From positions 186,001 through 250,000 of the forward strand of contig MU405223.1 in assembly GCA_022836615.1 (NCBI GenBank): a stretch of 64,000 nucleotides of DNA, read 5' to 3'. The first letter of the stretch is position 1. Each line of letters starts with the position of its first letter. The DNA comes from Annulohypoxylon bovei var. microspora (Eukaryota > Ascomycota > Sordariomycetes > Xylariales > Hypoxylaceae). The translations under genes were made by a program, and so were the position numbers. Below the pieces are notes generated by a model. It saw only the letters and a program-made list of their open reading frames with translations. It had not been told where the DNA came from and did not search any database. Below, one piece after another: positions 37,156 through 47,228 of the stretch.

Positions 37156-38157
37156 ATGATTCAAAAGATTAACATGTTCACGATGGTTAATTTCGCCGTT
37201 ACTCCCCAGGGGCTCATGCCCACGACTTTCGTTTACTTCTTAAAGTATCTCTCAATCTTAATTCACTTTCTCCTTTACCACTCTTACACGGTATACCTCA
37301 CTTATTTCAGCAACTTGGGAGACATAATTCTTTCAGGGTTTCTGTTTGGAACTATGAATTCACTCATTGCCCCCCAATTCTCTATGGGTCCAGCGCTCTC
37401 TGTCGGTCAGATACTTACCTCTAGCCGGGCTCCCCTGATGCTGTTGTGGTCTTGGTGCAATATATTCCTATTTCGCCTTCACAACCAACGGAGTCCCGAG
37501 ACGATCGCGGAGGACAAGTTAAACAAGCCTTGGAGACCTATTCCCGCCGGACGGCTCACACCAGACCAGGTCAAGAAAATCCTATATTTCATGCACCCTA
37601 TTTGTTTCCTTGTGGGGCTACCTAAAAATCGGTGGTTTTTGGCCTTATGTTATACTGGTATCTTTCCACGTGTGGTATAACGAGTTTGGGGGCGCCAGCA
37701 ATCTTGTCTTGAAGAACATCCATAATGGCGTAGGGGTCTGCTGCTTCCTTGCCGGACCCTTGGAAGTTGCCACGGGCAGCTCAGCGTTCTCTGGGAAAGG
37801 TGATGCAGCAGTTTGGCTATTGATTTTAACGGCCACGCTTGCCACTACTTGCCACACTCAGGACTTCAAGGATGTGGAAGGGGACAGCGCTGCTAGAAGG
37901 CGCACGGTGCCGCTTGTTATTGGCGATTTCCCAGCGAGGATCCTGGTGGCTATTATGGCCTTGATATGGACATCAATCACTTGCGTCTTCTGGGGGGCAT
38001 AGCAGGAAGGGGTCTTGCCTTTTGCAGCTGGGCTGATTATGGTAAGAAATCTATTTCTGAGACGGAACAGGATGGGCGACATACACTCTTGGAGGTTATT
38101 CACAGTCTGGCTACAGGCGTTGGTAGCTGTGCCGGTTTTAAAGAGCCACCGATCATG
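37156..38157 (+). pseudogene. Broken UbiA-type prenyltransferase / membrane terpene cyclase
   Basis: Intramembrane prenyltransferase-superfamily gene of the fungal kind found in terpenoid pathways. The first Asp-rich region reads NQRSPETIAEDKLNKPWRP with PAGRL after it (from 37483). The second reads DFKDVEGD (37862-37885) with RRRTVPLVIGD after it. The frame changes by +1 between about 37590 and 37660: upstream frame ends YFMHPICFLV, downstream continues LWGYLKIGGFW and VWYNEFGGASN. No ordinary GT-AG intron spans the shift; the only frame-restoring splice (37570-37684) would delete a membrane helix. A second lesion is TAG at 38000-38002, after which the same frame continues with family-like LPFAAGLIMVRNL and LQALVAVPVLKS. 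TGG to TAG fits RIP. Most likely a pseudogene; a sequencing error could explain the frameshift alone. Confidence 0.72.
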
Positions 38158-38402
38158 CTGAATCGGAACATAATTTTCTCTAGTATTTGACTTTTTCCTT
38201 TTTGTAGATAGTTCCCCTTGTATCCAGTAGATATAAACTTTTTAGATAGACCGTGGCTGCTCATAGATTACACATTAAAATAGTCTCAGTAATCATTTCT
38301 TATAGGTGATATTTACCTGTGGTGCAGCAATAATCCGGCACATCCCTTTCCGGGACTCTTAGGTATGTATAATTACAAGTTCTCAAGAAGCCACCAGAAT
38401 GT
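38158..38402. other. Convergent gap
   Basis: Short AT-rich spacer between the end of the broken UbiA-like gene and the 3' end of the membrane-protein gene. Nothing else seen. Confidence 0.4.
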
Positions 38403-39528
38403 CTATTTCTTAGCTGATGCCAAAGCCTTCTCTCTTAGATACCATCCAACTAAAATAGTTGCGCCTGGTCCTACACAGGGGGTGACGATCAAAAGCGATC
38501 CAGTGTAAAGGAGCCACTCGCCCCCTAGCAAGCCGGCAACATACAAGTCGAAGAACGAATAGGCTAGCCATAGCAAGCTGCTAATAACTACACCTAATTC
38601 ATCTGCCTGAAGGGCTCTTCGAGTATGCGTAATAAATTCGAATTGCTCTTCGGCCTCGGGTATGAAGAGAGTTGATAGTGAATAGGGGGAGAACATTAGA
38701 GTATAAAGCCAGACGCCGGCGGAAATGGAGCCTAATGTGATAAGTAGAGGTGCAAGTGAGATAGACATTGATTTCTTCAACCGTAGGAAGCGTAGAGCTT
38801 GGTCAAATATAACATTAGCAACACCGATCCATAGAGTCAGTTGCCAAGCCCAAGTCCAGTAATGGCGCGTGGCGAAATCGGGAGCCAGGAACATGGCAAA
38901 TATCTCGGACGTATGGAGTAGGAGGATGGTGAGAACGAAGTGTATGCTGCCTTTATGCCAAACAGATCGACCGTGAGTGAAACGGGCGAGGTCGGAAGAC
39001 GTTGGGCCAAAAGTGATATATAGAAAGTAGAAGACGCCAGATACTGGGCCTATACCTAAGAACTGTCCTGCTACAGTGAAGATAGTCGGACTGAATTACA
39101 TTCTAGTTAGTAACTTGTCTACGCCTAGTTAACTTATCTAAGCTTTAATATATGAGTCAAACTTACAGATATATTGGCGTCCAAGCGTTCACATTGCGGT
39201 ATGACTCCAAGATCCAGATAGCATATATGGGACCGACATCGACAAGGAATGAAAAGACTTGCCACGAGGAGACACTATCGTAGCCAAGAGTAGAGGTCGA
39301 GAACGTTGCCATACCGCCGCGCCATATTGTATCGAGAACCTCAACGTTGTAGAAGTGGTCGATGATGTCAACCTTACCGCCATCCCATTCAACCACACCG
39401 GAATCTGCGATGGGCTTGGTGTGCGAGGACATCTTATCCAAGTCCATCGCGCCAAAGGACCAGGCTGCTAGAAGAAGGAACGGCACTGCGCCAACAGCAC
39501 GCACCACTCTGGTTGTCACAGGTGCCAT
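38403..39528 (-). CDS. Multi-pass membrane protein, terpenoid-locus type
   Basis: 349-residue protein from exons 39528-39167 and 39090-38403, joined as TPIYL-PTIFTVAGQFLG. About seven or eight hydrophobic segments: near 8-26, 92-112, 122-145, 165-188, 195-215, 225-245, 280-300 and 305-330. A short lumenal or cytosolic loop with VEWDGGKVDIIDHFYNVEVLD follows the first. The pattern GQFLGIGPVSGVFYFL and HKGSIHFVLTILLLHTSE is, as I recall it, that of fungal integral membrane proteins common in secondary-metabolite loci; no catalytic function is established from the sequence. It ends in REKALASAKK, a lysine-rich tail that may be an ER-retention signal (KK near the terminus). It converges with the broken UbiA-type gene. 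No lesion was seen. Confidence 0.8.
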
Positions 39529-40158
39529 GGTGCCGAGAACTCCGGTGATTTGAGCGTGTTGGGCAAAGACGGTTTGTGGTTGCTCAATGTCTAAAACGAT
39601 GCCCAGGAAGGAAATTTAGGGCTAGCTAGAGTTGTTTATCTCTGAGTGCTATGTTAGGTGAGAAGAGCAAGTTGTATTTTAGTTTCTCTCTTAATTTATT
39701 CGTCCAGGAAGACAGGTAAAAATATGTTGCCAGAAAGCGGCGCGGACGAGTGGGTAAGAGAAGGCGATCGATACCTTGACCTAGGTACCAACATCGCATT
39801 GGAGTGTTGCACCAACTGCATATACATACCGGTATGTATGTAATTATAACCCCTACCTGATTGAACGGCAAGTATTTTGACTGGTAACTGGAATCCTTGG
39901 CACACCGATGTCAGTAGAAACACACAACTCAGGCTTAGGAGGATAAGCGCGCCTCTTTGATATATTTGAGTTGCACACCAGCTGCGCTGAGAAAATCTAT
40001 CGGCTGTGACATGCCGTCAGCATCACCCACCCTTTAAGGGGAGAGGAGGGGGCCAAGTTCAAGGAGACCATAAGTAACGCAAGGGGGCACGGTAAGTTAG
40101 CAACTCCCTTTGCATGACCATCGCACAAGCCCGTTACGATACCGGTGCGCCCATCATC
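39529..40158. other. Intergenic
   Basis: 630 bp upstream of the membrane-protein gene (minus) and of the SAT4-like pseudogene (plus). Short overlapping frames near 39626-39923 have no domain features. Confidence 0.4.
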
Positions 40159-41320
40159 ATGTCCGCTTTCACTCCGGAGCAAATCGAGTACGTGCAAGAC
40201 CACGCCGGCGAGACAAGGGTCCCATCTATACATATTTCTAACGGGATACGCATCGGCGCTGCCACGATTGCTGTGATCCTAAGGTTTTTCGCTCGCCGTG
40301 TAGGACGTACTGGCTTAGGCAAAGATGATTATTGCCTCTTCGTCGCCTACGTAAGTCTGTACAACTTCAATATCTGATGACTATCGGTATGCTAAATACG
40401 ATGCTGCTCTCCTAGGTCTTGTACGTATGCTATGCGACAGCATTCAGTGTCATGACACGGTATGGGATAGGTCGACATGTGATTCTAGAAGATACTTCAG
40501 TTCTCTTCCTTTATCACCGAATTTTCCCTGGGAGACATTTTCGAAACTCCTCGGCGCAATCGTGTCATCCTGGGCTTTGGCAGCATGGCTCCCTAGCATT
40601 CTCAGCTGCGTGCCCATCGAAAAGAACTGGGACAGCTCTATCCCAGGTAGATGCCTCGACTACGGTACCGTTACCCTAGTCATCGGCATATTCAACGTCC
40701 TGCTGGATTTTCTTATTTTGGGAATTCCGATGCCTCTACTGTGGAGACTGCGCATGTCAACGCGACGGAAGATACTCCTATCGGGAAGCATAACCAAACC
40801 CACACTAGTCGCAGTCCCTAGTACTCACGACCCATTGACACAGTGCCTGCGTCGTAAGTATTGTACGCTTGTTCTACGCTCGGCAGGCTTCGATAGCCGG
40901 AACCGACGCCGATGCAGGGAATGTAAAACAGAGCATAGATGACCCGAGCTGTATGTTCACATTAATTTCCTCATTTCTTAAGACTCGTTTTGATTTTTTA
41001 CTGCATGGCTGAGCCCTAAACATTTGATAGGGGACACCGTCTGGCCAGGGGTCCTCTCCGGCCTAGAGGTATGTACGGGAATTGTGGCGTGCTGCAGTAT
41101 CACCTACCGGCCTCTTGTTGAAAAGGTGATGGGATCGTCCGTGGTAGAACTGGAAGGTCTGAATAGCGAATACAGTCAAGGCTGGAGTAAGATCAGCATC
41201 CGGCGTGAGGTGATGGTACAGAATTCGTCTGCTAACTCCACGGGGAGAGAAGACGATCAGACGGAGCTACAACCTTGGCAACTGAAGAACAAAGGTATAG
41301 ACAGACGTTGGCAACAATAA
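40159..41320 (+). pseudogene. Decayed SAT4-family (rhodopsin-like) integral membrane protein gene
   Basis: Pieces of a fungal seven-helix SAT4/rhodopsin-like protein are recognisable in order but in different frames. The first exon (40159-40350) encodes MSAFTPEQIEYVQDHAGE and VILRFFARRVGRTGLGKDDY; after an intron at 40351-40415 come MTRYGIGRHVIL and LFLYHRIFPGRHF. About 30 residues normally lying between these last two are missing. A frameshift near 40535 is followed by PIEKNWDSSIPGRCLDYG and FNVLLDFLILGIPMPLLWRL. Another shift near 40790-40860 leads to SIVRLFYARQASIAGTDAD, and the last part (about 41034-41320) carries GVLSGLEVCTGIVACC and TYRPLVEKV. Multiple frame breaks and the internal deletion make it a pseudogene. 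Family members are orphan membrane proteins frequent in ascomycetes. Confidence 0.8.
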
Positions 41321-42269
41321 GTCTGGCACTTCAAAACACCAAAGGCCATCGTCATATCTCATTTTTACTCGTTAGGGTTCGCTTCATTCTAGCGGCCAAC
41401 GCAATACCCATTTTCTCCAAGTCGGAGTGGGCTCTTGGGGGCGGCTACCTAGTAGCACCTGGGGTATAGAGTTGTCGTCCTCTCAACTGTCAGCAGTACT
41501 GGAAACCAGCAGATGGAAGTATATCAAATGGGAGGCCGGTATATACAACGCCTTTACCAGATTGCTACATCGATCCTCAAGCAACTGCAGGTATCCTACG
41601 GCAATAGACATATCTGTCAGCACACTGAAGCTGGTCGAGGAATGGGAGCAGCCCCTTCTAGAAACACCACTAATAATCCCGATGGTTGAGGAAATGGCTT
41701 TTTATTCGATTGACGCCGATCGTGTTTCGATCATTTTCTATACTTTGTCGGAGAATATACTAGGGGTAGTTCCGGGTGGCATTTAATATGTCACATGACT
41801 ATTAAGATAAGATGTCTGACGATAATGATAACCAGGTACCTATGTACCTATGTAAGGGGCTGGTGGATAAAAGGAGCTTCAATGTTTTATTATCACGCAA
41901 CATTTTGACGAGTCTCACCTCGAAAGCTTAGTACATATTACGATAACCCCTTCAACTTCAAGTCATAGCGGCAGATAATTTGCTATCTAAACCGTCCTTT
42001 GCATAATTCTTCTCCAATGCCCGATGATTCTAAAATTCCTATTACCTACTCCGTATTGTCCGTAGTATTGTGAGATCGCAGAACAAGCTGGGTCGTCAGC
42101 TATTACAACCTTGAATTTACCATCATATTGCTACTAGGTAGTACATGACGTACTGTAGTCTCCAAGGTAATAAGCTGGAATGTACATAGCCCCGGTTCTC
42201 TCGTGCATATCCATAAATGTCTAAACAGTCTTATTCTATTCCCAAGATTCTACAGCGACGTGATACAGA
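41321..42269. other. Intergenic, P450 3' flank
   Basis: 949 bp. An open frame of 119 codons ends at 41786 but has no recognised domain and no clear start. The rest is AT-rich. Confidence 0.4.
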
Positions 42270-44259
42270 CTACCGCTTGACTGGGGTTAAGTGTGCATAG
42301 AGAGGGATTCTAATTTTCAAATTCAGGGTTAGTAATGATCTCATTAGAAGGAGGTAAAAATACAATATATACTGACCTGTCCCACAGCGCAAATGACTTT
42401 TGTCTTTCGATCCACCGTTGACTCTCGCTAGAGAGCTCCAGGTCGAAGTCGTAGATGATGCGGGCTAGGATTAAGCGCATCTCGGTATACGCAAGGCTTT
42501 ATAACAGAAAGAACATTAGTCGAACTAATCTATCGTTAGAGTCTGGAGATATCTTACTTCCGGCCGATACAATTTCTCGGACCGACGTTAAAAGACTGCA
42601 GCGCGTCTAGTTTGTTCCCAGCTTTAGCAGCCTCTTCCGTAGTTGCCAAGAATCGATCGGGGTTGAAGGTCCACGGATCCTTCCAATTTTCTTTGCTGTG
42701 GTTCATTGCCCAATGCTGGACTTCAACGAACGACTGTATGTCCGTGTGTTAGTTTCATCTACTACTCGTATATGTATGTCAACACAATCACTTACACCAC
42801 CAGCCACGAATTGGCCCGCAATCTGATCTCCGCCAGGAGGGACTGTTCTAACTAAAGTTGACGTGACGGGAGGGTAGAGTCGTAATGCTTCGTTAAGGAT
42901 TGCAAGCATATATGATAGTTTGTTAACTGAGTTGATGTTGATTTCGTCGACGCTCTTGAACGATGAGCGAACCTCTTGCTTCAGTTTTTCTAGGATCTCC
43001 GGATGGGTCAAGAGAAGGAAAGTGGCGCCTGATAAAGTGGTTGCTGTTGTTTCTGACCCGGCCAGCACAAGAATAAATGCGGATGCGGACAACTTCTCAA
43101 ATGAAAGGTCCTATTTAGGAGTTTAGGGTATGATTAGTATTCGAGATCCTGATGTTAGCCTGGAGCCGGAAAAGCATTCACGTACCCAGTCCTCACGCCT
43201 CTTGATAAGTCCTTCGAACAAGTCGTCGCGATCCATCTCCATGGCTAATCGTGTTCTCACCATGTCATCGGTATATTTTTGCACCGTATTAACCGCGTTC
43301 GCACTGGCCTTAACTATTACTTGCACCAGGTCACCCAAACCGATGTAAGTCATCGCCACAATGATAGCGCCAAATCGCACACTGCTGAAAATGAATTCGA
43401 TCCAAGGATGATAATGGATATTCTCGAGGCAATGGAACGACTGCCCGAAGACGAGATCGCCCACGATGTCAAAAGTGGTCCAGTTATACCAAGCCTCGAT
43501 GTTCAACTTGTTCTTTCCATCACCACATTCCTCGTGCAACCTCTAAGCGAAGCTCTCTCGTCAGTTACCATCTAGAAACACGAGGGTCTGTTCGCCAAGT
43601 TACGAAAAAGTTCCCCAATTTTCTGTTTCAGGGGCAACAAGGTTAAGCCTGAAATGAATGGATTTCCTAAGTACTAACCTTTAGTAAAAGATCGATATAT
43701 TTAGAAATCATAGGTTCCTGCTGACGCATCGCACTGTCAGAGAACCCATGGGAGAGAGCTCGGCGAAACCGCGAGTGTTCTTCGCGGTCTGCATTTATGA
43801 TCGAGGTCGGAATGTGGCGAATCGTCTTGTTGAAGGTATGAGCCTTGGACATCTCGTTCATGGTGCTCTCAGATCCAACACGGTGACCATATATGTCCTT
43901 CCATGCCCGCACATCCGTAAAGGAGAGATGGTCGGGGCCAATGCGGACGACGGTCCCATATTTATCGTGAAGCTTCTGAGTGTGAAAAGCTTGAGAACCG
44001 GTAGCATGCCGGATAGCCCATGGTAACCTCGATGCCCTGTGGTGTAAGGGCCCGGGAAAGTTGCGGAGCGGGTGGAAGTAGAGGTTGTATATGATTTGAT
44101 ATGCTTGATATGCAACTATCTATACCACATAGTATTATGATATTAGCCATCGTTCTTTTAAACCCTCACTTCTCAAGAACGTACCAAGCTAGCCGCGAGT
44201 ATACCATACTTCGCCACGCTGGACGTCCCGATATTCAATGGTTCTGATATTTTCGACAT
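42270..44259 (-). CDS. Cytochrome P450 monooxygenase
   Basis: 507-residue microsomal P450 from seven exons: 44259-44185, 44119-43679, 43542-43186, 43110-42796, 42733-42558, 42496-42377 and 42309-42270. All phases agree and no lesion was found. It has an N-terminal membrane anchor (YGILAASLIVAYQAYQIIYN), the hinge NLYFHPLRNFPGP, the I-helix oxygen-binding AGSETT at 308-313, the K-helix ExxR (EALR) at 365-368, the PERF-like region FNPDRF at 419-424 and the haem loop FNVGPRNCIG with Cys451 as thiolate ligand. It ends RIPLYAHLTPVKR. It resembles the CYP65-like/isotrichodermin C-15 hydroxylase-type group of fungal secondary-metabolism P450s; substrate unknown. It lies about 3 kb from the membrane protein and 4 kb from the broken UbiA-type gene. 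Confidence 0.93.
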
Positions 44260-45005
44260 TTATAGTTAGTTAGAAGAAAAAGAATATAGTTGTCACATGA
44301 ATAGAGACAAAAATTTAGTAAATGGATGTATGGATTTATATATTACCTAGGTAGGAATATACATGAATGTTTCATATACACGTTACATCCAGTGCCCTAT
44401 GCGCGCTGACCTCTCAGACGGCAATATGATATATTTATCAGCCAGGCTTCACAATTCATAGGTGCGGGGCTACATAGTAAGGGAAGCATCCTTGAAGGGG
44501 AGCTGGAGAGTTTTAGAGGAGCACGCGGTTGCGACGTTCCGGGTCTATGCGACCAGTGCGACCTGGTAGTAGTGCAGCTGGACATCATTGTTCATTGTGC
44601 TGTAAAATTTGGGGAGAAGACTAGGTACTATATGTGTCACATACAAGGTATAATACGGATACGAATACTTGTCGAAACGGACGGCCAATCAAATTATTGC
44701 TATTTGCTCCTCGCGTACTTAAACATCGGTGGGGAGCGGCTCTTTGTAGTTGTCTCCTTTAGGTAGGACTATCGTGCGGAATATTCTCCTATACGGGTTT
44801 AAACTAAACGCCATGTAGGTGAAATCCGGCCTCATAATCGGGCTCGGCTCAAACATTAAACCGGTAATATTCATTCAACAAAAGGAACACCGAATATCTT
44901 GGTGTAAAGGCCAATAGGATAGGTGAACTATCCATGCAACCGTGCAATCAACTTGCGTCATCCCGACATCGCCATATAACCCCACCAAACGTATTCCTAA
45001 CTCAC
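44260..45005. other. Intergenic
   Basis: 746 bp: P450 promoter on the left, CUE-gene 3' flank on the right. A CCTAGG motif lies at about 44344-44354. No coding support. Confidence 0.45.
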
Positions 45006-46511
45006 TTATTTACTACTACTGTCACCAGCTTTCTTGTCGGAGCTGACTAAGCTATCAGCCATAGCATCTGCTGTAGCTTGCTTGAGTCTCTCAGTATCCT
45101 CCATCTTAATACCTCCGCCGTTCTTATCCTTCGTATCCTTCTCGTCCTCGCTGTCCCCGAGGCTGAAAGGATCGTTATCCGTGATCGGGTTGGGTTCGAC
45201 TGAGGATAGAGGCTGCCACTTGCTCTGCTTTCCAGGAGGCGGGGTTGAGCCATCCTTTGGTGGGATTCTCGGAGAAGCATTGTATTGGTCGATATCTTCT
45301 ACTGTGTCCTTGAAGGCAACCTTGCGACCATCCGGTTTAGGTGATGTGGAGGGAGGAGGCCTATAGATCGGGTTGCTTGATGGGCGGTCTTGTGATGATC
45401 CTATGTCTCTGTTAGCCATGTATATTCCTTGTGGCGTAATTAGGTATCACGAACTACTGTCCGGGTGAAGCCTCATTCCTGCAAAGTCATCGCTGAGGAC
45501 TTGCGGATCAGCGTCATAGCGGTGATAGTCAGCACTTCTTCGAGAGCCCTCCCCGCTACGCCTACTACCAATGCTTTGGCGTTGGTTTTTTGAGGGCTGT
45601 GTCTCATCCTCATTTTCATCATACTCCCCATCGATCTTCTTCTTTAGGTTGGTAAACCAAGAGTTGACTTTAGTCTGAGTCTCCATAAACCCCTTGCGCA
45701 AGTTTTCTTTGATAACGGGCAAATCATCATCGATAAAGCTGTGCTCTCGGTCATACATCTCGTTGGGCTTCAGACCAGTTGCCTGCCGCTGGAACTGGCC
45801 ACCGGGGCCCCTGTTCTGTGTTCTCGCTTCGTAGGCACCGACGTTATCATAGTGCTGGGCCAGCTGGCGGGCATAGAGCTCGTCCGCCTCCATCTGCGAC
45901 ATGGGACTTCTAGGCCCAGTTGGTCGCGGGGGTTGAGGCGGAGGGGCGGCCTCCTGTTCGGGTTCGTCCTGAACGGCATCGGGATCGCTCATACCTTTTT
46001 TATAATTAATAACTGCTCTAGTCGCAAGTAGCATCGTACACACCTAGAAGAGCATTGAAAGCCGGGTCAATTTGTCCACCACTCGCATTTAATACGGCCT
46101 TGATGACGGTAAGTTCGATGTCAGGGAACGCTTCTTTGAGAATTAATTCATTCTTCTGCTGTTCGGTAACTGGCCGAGGTGGCTTTGGTGGTGCAGATTC
46201 TCCGGTAGCTGCATTTGGGTTGGTGGATGTCGAGGTCGTAGTGGTGGGATGAGCATTGTCTTCACTAAGGACGCCAGTCTCTTGAATATCATCGTCATCC
46301 ATCTCGAATGGGCGCACGGTAGTAGGAGACTCGGGTACGGTCGCAGACGTATTTGTCTTATTCTATCATTACAAGTTCGATGTCAGCAACAGAAAACGTC
46401 GTTGAAAGTTGGGATACAAATTGCGACTTGTCGCTGTCGCATAAATGCTTCAATAGTTAGGCAGCTAGAAAGAGTTCATATGGAACTTACCGTATCAGTC
46501 GGAGCTGACAT
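45006..46511 (-). CDS. CUE-domain ubiquitin-binding protein (Cue5-like)
   Basis: 425-residue protein from exons 46511-46491, 46362-46044, 45994-45458 and 45406-45006. A CUE domain lies at about 73-120 (ILKEAFPDIELTVIKAVLNA, then DPAFNALLGMSDP), with the FP and NALL-x-M motifs that contact ubiquitin. The rest is polar and Pro/Ser/Asp-rich. Yeast Cue5 (411 residues) is a ubiquitin-Atg8 adaptor in selective autophagy; the similar size and single CUE domain near the N-terminus suggest the same role, and candidate Atg8-binding motifs such as SWFTNL would need testing. A family-typical ELYARQLAQHYD stretch lies in the middle. The first exon (MSAPTDT) and last junction (HPDN-IGSSQDRP) were placed by splice phase. 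Divergent from the DEAH helicase. Confidence 0.85.
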
Positions 46512-47228
46512 CTTGATTAAATAGAAGAGAGGAGCCTCAAGAAGTTATGCAGTATAATAAAAAGATGAACAACTGATGTTATGGAGAATAGCAAGATTAT
46601 TGCTACGGTTACGATTGGTGATGAATTGTCGTTCGCCTACTCAGGCCCAGCTAAAAGTAAAACAGGAGATTTATTGCAAGTGACAGTGATATAACTTTAG
46701 CTTATGCAACCCGTAATGCACTTCCAATGATATCTTGGCCTTGAGGGGCAACTGCATCTGCCTAGGTGAGTTGCGACGCGCATGACGTTCCCCGCCACAA
46801 CAGGGCTGAGTGCCCAATGACGACCCGACTCAACTTGATCCTGCGCCACATATACTGTGGCTTATCAGCTTATGAACTTGAAGTGGCTTTACAAAACTCG
46901 GAACCAACTGATGGCGGACGATAACAGTAATGAATGCTTTGAATCATAAAACTTAAAAAGAACCAGAAACAATTTGATATTTCGTCTATTTAACAGAAAA
47001 TCTAAAAGCCTGTGCCCATACTAATGCTTATTCAAAGGCTTGTTTACCTGTTTATACGTACGAACAAACACCAAGCCATCTAGGTATGGAGTGGATATAT
47101 ACCTAGCCCGTACTTTCAACCACCTAAGCAGCTTAGGTACCTCATGCAGATACGTAAGATAGGTATCGACTTAGAGTGTTAGTGAAGCAACACATCCAGC
47201 AAAGTTTTTGGGGAGACAAGTATTTAAC
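46512..47228. promoter_or_regulatory. Bidirectional upstream region (CUE protein / DEAH helicase)
   Basis: 717 bp between two divergent start codons, so both promoters lie here. TACCTAG-type motifs occur near 47081-47150. No specific factor site can be named. Confidence 0.45.

Noticed and set aside
41427..41786. 119-codon frame between the SAT4 pseudogene and the P450
   Set aside because: No clear ATG start, no recognised domain, no intron and no conservation evidence; left as intergenic.
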